Both the position numbers and the translations under genes were made by a program. The notes under the pieces are model-generated. The model ran no database searches, was not told where the DNA came from, and saw nothing but the letters and a program-made list of their open reading frames with translations. From Ruminococcus sp. (lineage in GTDB: Bacteria > Bacillota > Clostridia > Oscillospirales > Ruminococcaceae), in assembly GCA_017525915.1 (NCBI GenBank), contig JAFXSC010000011.1, forward strand, positions 31,081 to 95,080: a stretch of 64,000 nt of DNA, written 5' to 3'. Positions 34,366 to 42,748 of the stretch are shown here, in pieces; position 1 is the first letter of the stretch; each line of letters starts with the position of its first letter.

Positions 34366-34583
34366 AGGCGCAGGGAGTCCGTATTGTCAATGCCGTATTT
34401 TTTGCAGAAGGCTTCTATGTCCTTTGCGGAGCGGACGAGCTCGGCGCAGACAAGTCTGCCTGACGTTCTGTCGCAGAAGCCGATAGTTTTCTCGCCGGTG
34501 CAGATGCTGGATTCGAGCTTTATATCTTCTGCCGTAAATCCATCTGGTATCGGGAGCACAGTATGCTTTTTGAAAAGGCTCAT
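34362..34583 (-). CDS. Hypothetical 73-residue protein coupled to the acyltransferase
   Basis: From the ATG at 34583 (GAGGTG six bases upstream; a GTG at 34592 lies inside the ribosome site). MSLFKKHTVLPIPDGFTAED... is soluble, with two Cys (ESSICTGEKTIGFCDRTSG) and CAELVRSAKDIEAFCKKYGI near the end. No family recognised. Its stop overlaps the acyltransferase start by four bases. Confidence 0.65.
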   Translation of the reverse strand: MSLFKKHTVLPIPDGFTAEDIKLESSICTGEKTIGFCDRTSGRLVCAELVRSAKDIEAFCKKYGIDNTDSLRL

Positions 34584-34690
34584 TCTTATCACCTCAATGT
34601 TATTCTACCACTTTTATTCAGCTTTGTAAATAATAATGGGAAACGATACTGTGAAAACTGAATAAAATCGTCAACAGGTCAAGAAATTCA

Positions 34691-34719
34691 TTGACATTTT
34701 GACGCAAAAGGTGTATAAT
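34691..34719 (+). promoter_or_regulatory. Promoter of the GGDEF operon
   Basis: TTGACA (34691-34696), 17 bp, TATAAT (34714-34719). Confidence 0.85.
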
Positions 34720-34782
34720 ATAACTATACTAACTGCGTTAAATCAGTGCAGGGAGCTGCACTTTATATACCGAGGTATGAAT

Positions 34783-36069
34783 ATGTCAGGATCAATAAAG
34801 AAAAGTATCGCTGTTTCAACGGCTCTGTTACTCTTCCTGTTTGTCATTATCGGGTTTGGAGCATCATATATCGCTATCCGGCATATAGACAGCCGCTATC
34901 AGGACGCCTCAGTACAGGCGGCGCTCGATTTTGCCGAGCTCACCATAGATGCCGATGCGGCTAAGGAGTGCTTTTCAACAAGAAACAGAACAGAGGACTA
35001 TTTTACCGTACAGAACAAGATAAGCGAATACCAGAAAAACAACAGCAGTATAATAAGCCGTATCTCACTTGTGAGCTTCAGCAATTCCTCCGGATATTTC
35101 ATATACGATTCATCAGGCGCGGAGCTCGGTTCAAAGCTCGATTACAACGATCAGACCTCCGCTTCCAAGGCTGAACTGATAAACGGCAGAAGTTCGCTTG
35201 AATACAAGGAAAAGGGCTATATCACCGCCATGCGCCCTGTTCGTACTGTCGATGACACCCTCTGCGGATACATTATCGTTAAGATTAAAAGGCCCTACGG
35301 CAGCAGGCATTTTATGTTCATCGGAGGCGTAGTTGCCGGAATTCTCATTATCAGCGTTGCATTTGTGTTCATTATCTCTGCTATGCTGAACAGGCGCATT
35401 TTCAAGCCTATCAAGCAGATAACGGATTCTGCGGTATATCTTTCCGGTGACGACAGTGCTTCCGAGGGCAAGGATGCCTCGGTCATGTTCGACACCAAGC
35501 GCAAGGACGAGATCGGACGTCTCAGCTCTGCGCTCCAGAAGATATTTTTCGATATGAATACCGGTGCGAAACATCTCTCGCAGGCGCTCTATGATGCTAA
35601 CCATGACGGTATGACCCAGCACCTAAACAAGAGGTGCTATCACAGCATGGAGGAGACCTTCCGCAGCAGCGAACAGCTCTGCGTGGTATATTTCGATGTC
35701 AACAACCTCAAGCTGATGAACGATACAAACGGCCACGAGAGCGGCGATTTTGTCATAAAACGCGCTGCGGACTATATCCGCGGATTTCTCGGACAGGGTG
35801 ACTACTGTTTCCGTATGGGCGGAGATGAATTCCTTATCGTCATGACCGAGCGCTCTTTCAGGGACCTTGACAGCATGATGGAAAAGCTCAGCAAGGACTC
35901 CCCCTACATCCTCAGCAGGGAATCGGACAGCATAAAGTGCTCGCTGTCATACGGCTGTGCCTTTGCAAAGGGCGAATTCAGCTATGATGAGCTTCTTGCA
36001 GAAGCCGAGGAGAATATGTACAGGAATAAAACTGAGCTCAAAAAGCTCTTGCAGATGCCCGACAGGTAG
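34783..36069 (+). CDS. Membrane diguanylate cyclase (GGDEF)
   Basis: 428 residues from the ATG at 34783 (GAGG seven bases upstream; ATG 34777 is closer than usual to it). Membrane segments at about 10-31 and 182-206 enclose an extracytoplasmic sensor of about 150 residues. A HAMP-like region is followed by the GGDEF domain, with FDVNNLKLMNDTNGHESGD and the intact RMGGDEFL (about 344-351). It should make cyclic di-GMP from two GTP. No RxxD inhibitory site is obvious (DYIRGFLGQGD precedes). The operon partners suggest a sugar signal. Confidence 0.92.
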   Translation: MSGSIKKSIAVSTALLLFLFVIIGFGASYIAIRHIDSRYQDASVQAALDFAELTIDADAAKECFSTRNRTEDYFTVQNKISEYQKNNSSIISRISLVSFSNSSGYFIYDSSGAELGSKLDYNDQTSASKAELINGRSSLEYKEKGYITAMRPVRTVDDTLCGYIIVKIKRPYGSRHFMFIGGVVAGILIISVAFVFIISAMLNRRIFKPIKQITDSAVYLSGDDSASEGKDASVMFDTKRKDEIGRLSSALQKIFFDMNTGAKHLSQALYDANHDGMTQHLNKRCYHSMEETFRSSEQLCVVYFDVNNLKLMNDTNGHESGDFVIKRAADYIRGFLGQGDYCFRMGGDEFLIVMTERSFRDLDSMMEKLSKDSPYILSRESDSIKCSLSYGCAFAKGEFSYDELLAEAEENMYRNKTELKKLLQMPDR

Positions 36070-36081
36070 TGGGGTGGTTAA

Positions 36082-37662
36082 GTGGATAAAAAGCAGAAAA
36101 AACGTAAGGCCTTGCCGCTGTCAAATCTGCCGGTGATGCTGAAATTTGCACTGATGGACGTCCTGCTCGTGACATCGGTGCTGCTCATATGGGCCGCTAT
36201 GCTGCGCTCTGTAAAGGGAACGCAGAAGGAAAAGTACAAGCAGATGGAGAACACCGCAGTAAGTGCAACTGCCGATATCATGAATGTTACCGTTGAAACT
36301 GCGGTCTCTATCGCAAAGAGCATCTATACGAACGATGATATCTATAAATTCCTGAATAAGGAGTATGTGTCCGCGTCGGAGTATTATTCGGCCTATTATC
36401 CCATACAGTCCAACACGGCACTCAACATAGCCGATACTAACATTATAAGGAACTGCGTGATATACACATCTAACTCGACTGTTCTTACAGGCGGAAATAT
36501 CCGGAAGCTCAGCGACTCAAAGGACGAGTTCTGGTACAGGTATTTTGTCAAGACCAAGAAGCCGACCGTTCTCTGCATTGATCCTGACAAGAACGATATT
36601 ATCCTTGTGAGGAAGCTCGACTATCAGAACCTCAAGACCGGCGAGAGCTATATCTGTATGTTCCTCGAACCGAGCGTGATAAGCAGCTTTGCGGACGATT
36701 TCGGATTTGACGGAGAGCTTTATATTATGAGCGGCGGCAGTCTCATTTACAGCAGTGACAAGGAAGCCGCCTCCGCTGATGATATTGTCATAGGTTCAGA
36801 TTTTGAGTGCATACAGCGCAATTACTATACAACTGAGATAGAGTTCTATTCATGTTCGGCTAAGAAGGACTTTAAGGATTTCATTTCCGCAAATGTTCCC
36901 GTGCTGATATTCCTGCTTACTGTAACGTTTATTGCTGTTGCTGCAGGAATTGCAATGGCAATGAACATTAAGCGGCGTATCAGGGCTGCCCTGCGCGAAT
37001 ATGATTCGACAGGCAGCATGAAGTCACTTTCCGATGCCGCCAACGGCAGGGACGAGCTCGGACAGCTCCTCGGAAAATGCGGCAGTATGTCGGAAAGGAT
37101 CGAAGCTACTGACAGCGAGTTCCGCCAGCATAACGATTCTCTCGTCCGCAAGAGCGATGAGTACGATTCGCTTTTCGAGACTGCTATGAGGCTTGATGCG
37201 GAGCTTGCTGTAGCCGAGGCAATGCCGGAACTCAGGGCAAAGAGAACTGAGGAATTCTTCCCGCTCTCGTTCGAGGCTGACCTTATCAAGAAAACAGCCC
37301 TTAAATTCGGCGGCACCTATGTCGGCAAGATACCTTATACGGATATGAAGGTGCCTGCGTATGCGCTGATGCTCATCGCACGCGATGCCTTTGAAAAGCT
37401 TGGTGCTGACAGTGTTGAGATAACGGTCAGCGATGACAGGGCGGAGATACGCTTTGATGGCGAAAATGCGCCGAAGTCCACCGATGTCCTTAAGCTGAGC
37501 GCGATATTTGAGGACGACAGCGTCAGCGGCGAGTACACCTTTGACAGAAACTACCGGTTCAATCCGTACCTCCGCCTGAGACATTGTCTCGGCAGCAGTG
37601 CGGAGCTTGATATCAGCGGCAGAAACAAGCTCAGGCTTGTGATAATCATAAGAAGAGACTGA
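36082..37662 (+). CDS. Membrane sensor protein with degenerate histidine-kinase-like ATPase region
   Basis: 526 residues, GTG start with GGGGTGG five bases upstream and only 12 bp after the GGDEF stop. Membrane segments at about 20-42 and 271-295 flank a Cache-like extracellular sensor (YYSAYYPIQSNTALNIADTN). A HAMP and coiled-coil region follows. The final domain aligns in shape with YesM-type HATPases, but the N-box is LMLIARDAFEKLGAD instead of LxxxxENAxxHG, there is no phosphorylatable His motif, and G-boxes are absent. It is therefore likely a non-catalytic signalling protein. Confidence 0.65.
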   Translation: MDKKQKKRKALPLSNLPVMLKFALMDVLLVTSVLLIWAAMLRSVKGTQKEKYKQMENTAVSATADIMNVTVETAVSIAKSIYTNDDIYKFLNKEYVSASEYYSAYYPIQSNTALNIADTNIIRNCVIYTSNSTVLTGGNIRKLSDSKDEFWYRYFVKTKKPTVLCIDPDKNDIILVRKLDYQNLKTGESYICMFLEPSVISSFADDFGFDGELYIMSGGSLIYSSDKEAASADDIVIGSDFECIQRNYYTTEIEFYSCSAKKDFKDFISANVPVLIFLLTVTFIAVAAGIAMAMNIKRRIRAALREYDSTGSMKSLSDAANGRDELGQLLGKCGSMSERIEATDSEFRQHNDSLVRKSDEYDSLFETAMRLDAELAVAEAMPELRAKRTEEFFPLSFEADLIKKTALKFGGTYVGKIPYTDMKVPAYALMLIARDAFEKLGADSVEITVSDDRAEIRFDGENAPKSTDVLKLSAIFEDDSVSGEYTFDRNYRFNPYLRLRHCLGSSAELDISGRNKLRLVIIIRRD

Positions 37663-37738
37663 CGTCCGGGACGGTTTGGATATGCCGTCCGGCAGGTCTT
37701 GAAGCCTCCTGTAAAAAGAAAAGAAAAGGGTGAATGAT

Positions 37739-39382
37739 ATGACAGTCAGACGGGCATTTTCAGCAGTTGCCGCAGCGGTCATGGCACTTACTCTCGCAGG
37801 CTGCGGAAAGGGTAAGGAGTCAGCTTCCGGAGATAAAGGCGGCAGAACTTCCTATAAGCAATTCACCGGAGTTTATGCAGCAAGACTTACCGCGGTCAAC
37901 AATGGAAACGATATCCAGAAGTTGATCGCCGACAAGACCGGCGTGATCCTTGATCAGCAGTTCATCGCCGATCAGGACGACATCGACAAGACCTTCAGCG
38001 ACATGATAATCAAGAACAAGTATCCTGATTTCCTCGTGCCTGATGCTGCGAACTGTCAGGGGCTCCTGAAAGCAGGAGCATTCATACCTATTGACAATTA
38101 CTGGGATAATTACCCGAATATCAGGGCTCTGTATACTGATGCACAGTGGGAAAGGCTCCGTCAGCCTGACGGACATATCTACTATGTTCCGCTCTTTTCG
38201 TCCGTGAATATCAGGGAAACGAATCCGACATACAGCGGTGAAGCCTTCTGGATACAGGTCAAGGTGCTTGAATGGGCGAATTATCCGAAGATCAAGACTC
38301 TCGATCAGTATTTCGACCTGATAGAACGCTATCTTGCAGCACACCCGACAAATGAAAACGGCGAGCCCTATTACGGGTATGAGATAGAAGCGAATGACGC
38401 GTGGTTCTTTGCACTTGACAATCCGCCGATGTTTCTCGACGGCTACCCGAACGACGGCTGCTGCATAGTGGACCCCCAGACGCACACTGCAAAGGATTAC
38501 AACATCTCGCCGACCGCAAAGAAATGGTTCAGAAAGCTCAACGAGGAGTACAGGAAGGGCGTTATCGACCCCGAATGCTTCGTTATGGACTCAAATCAGT
38601 ATTACTCAAAGCTGTCAACAGGCAGAGTGCTCGGACTTGTCGATCAGAGGTGGAACTTCAACAATGCGGTGAAGGACCTTCCTGAGGACTGCACATATAT
38701 ACCGCTGGGCATCACGATAGACGAAAGGGTCGAGGAACACTACCGTGACATGACCTCCTTCAACGATTCAGCAGGAGCAGGCATCTCCATAAGCTGCAGC
38801 GACCCCGAGGGCGCAATGAAATTCATGAACGACCTGCTTGAACCTGACATTCATCTGCTGAGGTTCTGGGGCGTCGAGGGCGTGGACTATACGGTCCGCG
38901 AGGACGGCGTCTTCGAGATGACTGACGAACAGTACGCAAACTGGTACACAAACGAAGACTACAAGCTCAATCATGTCTGCAACTACGACTATATGCCGCA
39001 GAGACAGGGCATGGCTTCCGACGGCATCAATGCCTATCAGCCTTCAAATCAGCCAAATATCTTCTACGAGAAGCTCCCGCAGAGTGTGAAGAAGTGCTTC
39101 AGCGCATACGGAGCACAGACCTTCTCTGAAATGCTCAACGAACCGGGTGAGAATCCGCCGTGGTATCCGATGTGGTCGTTCAGCAATGCCGTTACTGACG
39201 ATACCGAGTACGGAAGGGTCATGAAACAGATAGATGCTCTCAAGCACAAGGACCTGCCGCTCATCGTTATGAGCGAGGACTTCAACAAGGCGTGGGCGGA
39301 CTACGTCAGTGAATACGGAAATATTGATACGAAGCTGTACTTTGACGAGCTTACGGCTGAGGTGCAGAGACGCTGCAAATAA
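37739..39382 (+). CDS. Extracellular solute-binding lipoprotein (ABC sugar-binding type)
   Basis: 547 residues from the ATG at 37739 (AAGGGTG upstream). A lipoprotein signal ends in LTLAGC (Cys about residue 22). The mature part resembles family 1 (UgpB/LipO-like) solute-binding proteins, with IADKTGVILDQQFIADQDD and YIPLGITIDERVEEHYRD. Proteins of this sort bind oligosaccharides. No permease or ATPase gene is near, and the gene is in line with two membrane signalling genes, so it may act as a ligand sensor rather than a transporter part. Confidence 0.85.
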   Translation: MTVRRAFSAVAAAVMALTLAGCGKGKESASGDKGGRTSYKQFTGVYAARLTAVNNGNDIQKLIADKTGVILDQQFIADQDDIDKTFSDMIIKNKYPDFLVPDAANCQGLLKAGAFIPIDNYWDNYPNIRALYTDAQWERLRQPDGHIYYVPLFSSVNIRETNPTYSGEAFWIQVKVLEWANYPKIKTLDQYFDLIERYLAAHPTNENGEPYYGYEIEANDAWFFALDNPPMFLDGYPNDGCCIVDPQTHTAKDYNISPTAKKWFRKLNEEYRKGVIDPECFVMDSNQYYSKLSTGRVLGLVDQRWNFNNAVKDLPEDCTYIPLGITIDERVEEHYRDMTSFNDSAGAGISISCSDPEGAMKFMNDLLEPDIHLLRFWGVEGVDYTVREDGVFEMTDEQYANWYTNEDYKLNHVCNYDYMPQRQGMASDGINAYQPSNQPNIFYEKLPQSVKKCFSAYGAQTFSEMLNEPGENPPWYPMWSFSNAVTDDTEYGRVMKQIDALKHKDLPLIVMSEDFNKAWADYVSEYGNIDTKLYFDELTAEVQRRCK

Positions 39383-39396
39383 TGAAATATAAACGC

Positions 39397-39421
39397 AAGG
39401 GGACGCTTGATGCGTCCCCTT
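39397..39421. terminator. Bidirectional terminator
   Basis: AAGGGGACGC / GCGTCCCCTT with loop TTGAT, between the convergent binding-protein and ABC permease genes. Confidence 0.85.
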
Positions 39422-39446
39422 TAAATATTCCATGCACGAGAACAGT

Positions 39447-41783
39447 TCACTCAACGTTTTTCAGTGCAACTGTTTTGGGTATGTGCCTGATGCGTATGAG
39501 ATCGACTGCCGTTATCAGCAGATATGCCGCAAATACAAGCAGGAATTCCTTGACAAAGCCTGCGGCTGTCATTTTGAATTCAAACCATCCGCTCATGGTC
39601 ATCATCATTTCAGCCCATACCAGTTTCATAAGTATATAACCGAGGAACACCGCTGCCACTTCGGATATCAGCACCATGACCGCAGTCGTAAGCATATACA
39701 GTGAGGCTATCTCGGCGTCAGTATAGCCCAGTATCTTTGCCATTGAGATAGACCGCTCGTTCTTCTCAATGACTATTTTTGTCAGGAGATAGAGGATTAT
39801 TGCAGCAATTATCACGCAGAGATACTGGAAGTACGTCATGTAGCTTCCGAGCGAGTGGTCGAGCTGCTTTGCAAGCTTCATCATGTCCTCGGAGGTTATT
39901 TCCTTTGCGATATACCGTCTGTCGATATCGTCTATCTGTGTATCCGACATATATCCGCTGAACGAGCCCTCCGGCTTTTCAAATATCCTGTTGAAGCTGC
40001 CGCTGTCCGTAAAGACTGCTATGCCGGCGGAATAGTCCGTTATGCCGCAGACCTTCCAGCGGTACTGCTTGTCCTCGAACTTGTCTGAAAGCCTGATGGT
40101 ATCGCCCTTCTTCACGCGGTATTTGTCCGCGTAAGCCTTGGAGATGCAGACGTTTTCCTCGTCGGCGCTGTCCGGAAGGCTTATGTACCTGCTGTCACGG
40201 CAGACTCCGTAGACCGTGACCTCCTCGTCATATGCGGAGGAGCGGCGTTCGAGAGCATATACGGAGAACGGCTCCGCACCCTCTGCGGCAGTTGTGATGA
40301 TAGTGCCGTTTTCGTCGGCAGGGGAGGCGAGAATGACCTGATCCTCTGCGAATACCATATCCTGAATGTTGTCCTGGAAATGAGAGAGAGTATCGGGCAT
40401 ACCGACAGCCATTGTGAGCATCAGCATAACAAAGGTTATGCCGGTGAAAAGCATAATGTAATTCGGGATATTCTGAAGGAACACGCGCATCCTGAATCTT
40501 GAGAAGAAGCTCCAGTGAGGAAGCCTTATCGCCTTTTTCCGCTTTGTTTTTCTGAGGTCATGGCGCAGGAATCTGAGCGGAGAAAGTTTCAGCGTGCGGG
40601 TTATCACGACGAAGTTTATCACAGCCATGAGAATGAACGGCACGATCGTGGTCTTGACAAAGGCGACCGGAGTCCACAGAGTTTTGTAGGCGGGAAGGCT
40701 GTAACTGTTGCGGTACATATCGACCACGGCATTCTTGAAGAAAGTATAGCCGAGAAGGTTGCCGACGACCGCCGCAAACAGAAAAACGATGAGCGGTGCG
40801 CTCATGTAGTACCTTAGCATCTCTCCCTTTGTATAGCCGGAAGCGCGGAGAGTGCCTATGACCGAAGCCTCCTTTTCGAGCGTAGTACTGATAGTTACGG
40901 CAATGATGAATGCGAACACAGCCGTGATGATATAGAGGATAACGCCGCCCATGGATTTGTCTTTTCCGAGGTCATCGCTGGCAAAATTAACAGCCTGATT
41001 TGCATATACCGGAACATAATCCTCGATAGTGCAGCCGCTCCCTGCGGCAATAGCCGCAAGCTCTGCGATGAAGGCGTCGGACAGCTTTTTCTCCTCGCTC
41101 CTGCCGGGCGGAGCGTTCACATATCTGAACGCATAATTGTACATGACCGGCACAGTCAGCCGGCTGAATCCCTCGTCCGTGACCATAGCAACATCGAAGG
41201 TCAGTGCATCGAACATCGTATCCGAGTTGTTCTCATAGAGCGCAGTGTAGTCAACGAAGGCAGCAAATCCGGTTACCGTAAAGTCTGTTCCGCCGACTGA
41301 AACGGTGTCTCCGATGTGGATACCGGCATTGTCAGCGTGCATACGGTCGATGATGATATCTTCCGCGCTTTCCGGAGAATGTCCTTTCAGAATGTCATAG
41401 AGATCGACCTCCGAACGCTCGGTGTAGACCCTTACCTTGCCCTTGTAACCGCTTTTTTCCGGGAGCAGCTCGCTGTCCTCCTTATAGAAAAGCCCGTAGG
41501 TCTTTACAGGGACAGCCGAATTTTCTATCTTTTCCAGAAGTTCATCGTCAGGCATTGCCGACAGCCTGAAATGTCCGTCCTCGCGGCAGAGTTTTTCAGC
41601 GTTGTCCGAAAGCGACTTCATCATGCTGTTGTTTGCAACGTACATTCCGGATACGAAGCCTATCGTCACGACAAGCAGCAGGAATATCATCAGATATCGC
41701 TTCCACTCGCTCCGGAAATCACGCCATACGCGCCTTTTCAGCGGGTCGCCGGGACGTTTTCCCTTTCTGATAGTGTTTTCCAT
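39447..41783 (-). CDS. ABC transporter permease, FtsX family
   Basis: 778 residues with an N-terminal membrane segment (YLMIFLLLVVTIGFVSGMYV), a large extracytoplasmic domain, then two FtsX-type blocks of three to four segments (IITAVFAFIIAVTISTTLEKEASVIGTLRASG and a C-terminal copy with RSISMAKILGYTDAEIAS). This is the 10-segment MacB/BceB-like plan of exporters or lipoprotein/peptide-detaching transporters. The ATPase gene precedes it by 12 bp. Confidence 0.92.
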   Translation of the reverse strand: MENTIRKGKRPGDPLKRRVWRDFRSEWKRYLMIFLLLVVTIGFVSGMYVANNSMMKSLSDNAEKLCREDGHFRLSAMPDDELLEKIENSAVPVKTYGLFYKEDSELLPEKSGYKGKVRVYTERSEVDLYDILKGHSPESAEDIIIDRMHADNAGIHIGDTVSVGGTDFTVTGFAAFVDYTALYENNSDTMFDALTFDVAMVTDEGFSRLTVPVMYNYAFRYVNAPPGRSEEKKLSDAFIAELAAIAAGSGCTIEDYVPVYANQAVNFASDDLGKDKSMGGVILYIITAVFAFIIAVTISTTLEKEASVIGTLRASGYTKGEMLRYYMSAPLIVFLFAAVVGNLLGYTFFKNAVVDMYRNSYSLPAYKTLWTPVAFVKTTIVPFILMAVINFVVITRTLKLSPLRFLRHDLRKTKRKKAIRLPHWSFFSRFRMRVFLQNIPNYIMLFTGITFVMLMLTMAVGMPDTLSHFQDNIQDMVFAEDQVILASPADENGTIITTAAEGAEPFSVYALERRSSAYDEEVTVYGVCRDSRYISLPDSADEENVCISKAYADKYRVKKGDTIRLSDKFEDKQYRWKVCGITDYSAGIAVFTDSGSFNRIFEKPEGSFSGYMSDTQIDDIDRRYIAKEITSEDMMKLAKQLDHSLGSYMTYFQYLCVIIAAIILYLLTKIVIEKNERSISMAKILGYTDAEIASLYMLTTAVMVLISEVAAVFLGYILMKLVWAEMMMTMSGWFEFKMTAAGFVKEFLLVFAAYLLITAVDLIRIRHIPKTVALKNVE

Positions 41784-41795
41784 CAGCTCACCGCC

Positions 41796-42512
41796 TTACC
41801 ATTCGAGCTCGGCGGAGGTCAGCTTGATTGTATTGAGGTCGTCATGGCGTATCCTGCCGTCGCGGAGCTTGATAACGTGGTCAGCCATCTGCCTGATAGC
41901 CTCGTTGTGAGTTACCATGATTACGGTATTGCCGTACTTCTGGTTTACGTCTTCGATAAGGCGGAGTATCTCCTTCGATGTGGTATAGTCCAGAGCACCG
42001 GTGGGCTCGTCGCAGAGGAGAATGTCCGGATTTTTCACGATAGCCCTGCCTATGGAGACCCTCTGCTGCTGACCGCCGGAGAGCTGGTTCGGGAGCTTGT
42101 GGCGGTGCTCATAGAGGCCGAGGACTTTCAGAAGTTCGTCGATATCAAGAGGTGCATCCGAGAGATAAGCGCCTGTTTCAATATTCTCCTTGACGTTTAG
42201 GTTCGGAATTAGATTGTACATCTGGAACACATATCCGAGGTGCTTGCGCCTGTATCTGGTAAGTCCTTTTTCGTCCATTCTGTTGAGCTTGTCGCCGTTT
42301 ATGGTTATCTCACCGCTGTCGGCGCTGTCGATGCCGCCGAGGATATTCAGCAGGGTGGATTTTCCGGAGCCGGAAGGTCCGAGAAGTACGCAGAATTCTC
42401 CCTTGGCTACGGTAAAGTCAATGCCTTTGAGAACCTCCTGTCTGGTGTCGCCGCTGCCGAAGCTTTTGGTCAGTTCGCGGACTTCAAGGAATTTCTTTTC
42501 AGCCTCGCTCAT
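41796..42512 (-). CDS. ABC transporter ATP-binding protein (MacB/LolD type)
   Basis: 238 residues: Walker A GPSGSGKSTLL, signature LSGGQQQRVSIGRA, Walker B ILLCDEPTGALD, and switch His in VTHNEA. Partner of the FtsX permease downstream. Ribosome site AAGGAGGG. Export substrate not evident. Confidence 0.95.
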   Translation of the reverse strand: MSEAEKKFLEVRELTKSFGSGDTRQEVLKGIDFTVAKGEFCVLLGPSGSGKSTLLNILGGIDSADSGEITINGDKLNRMDEKGLTRYRRKHLGYVFQMYNLIPNLNVKENIETGAYLSDAPLDIDELLKVLGLYEHRHKLPNQLSGGQQQRVSIGRAIVKNPDILLCDEPTGALDYTTSKEILRLIEDVNQKYGNTVIMVTHNEAIRQMADHVIKLRDGRIRHDDLNTIKLTSAELEW

Positions 42513-42526
42513 ATTATCCCTCCTTA

Positions 42527-42574
42527 GTTAGTTCTTTCTAACAGTATTATAGCACTTATCCGCAGGATAATCAA
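42527..42574 (-). promoter_or_regulatory. ABC exporter promoter with palindrome
   Basis: -35 TTGATT (42574-42569), 17 bp, -10 TATAAT (42551-42546). GTTAG-N6-CTAAC (42527-42542) lies on the start site and is a likely repressor operator. No regulator gene is adjacent. Confidence 0.7.
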
Positions 42575-42660
42575 CTGTCTGTACTGCAAAATTTCCCTGT
42601 TATAACCGCCGGAATTATGTTCATTTCAACAATGAGTGCTTTTCCTTTTTACCGGTAATA

Positions 42661-42689
42661 TTGACATATCGGGACGATCGGCGTATAAT
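42661..42689 (+). promoter_or_regulatory. Promoter of the TIR/RyR operon
   Basis: TTGACA (42661-42666), 17 bp, TATAAT (42684-42689). AGAGGTGG precedes the ATG. Confidence 0.85.
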
Positions 42690-42748
42690 TATATTGATTG
42701 TTAAGCCGCCTGACCGCGGCAGGACAGTAAATCTCAAGAGGTGGAATT

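Noticed and set aside
41316-42200. 294-codon plus-strand frame
   Set aside because: Antisense to the ABC permease and ATPase genes, which are clearly coding.
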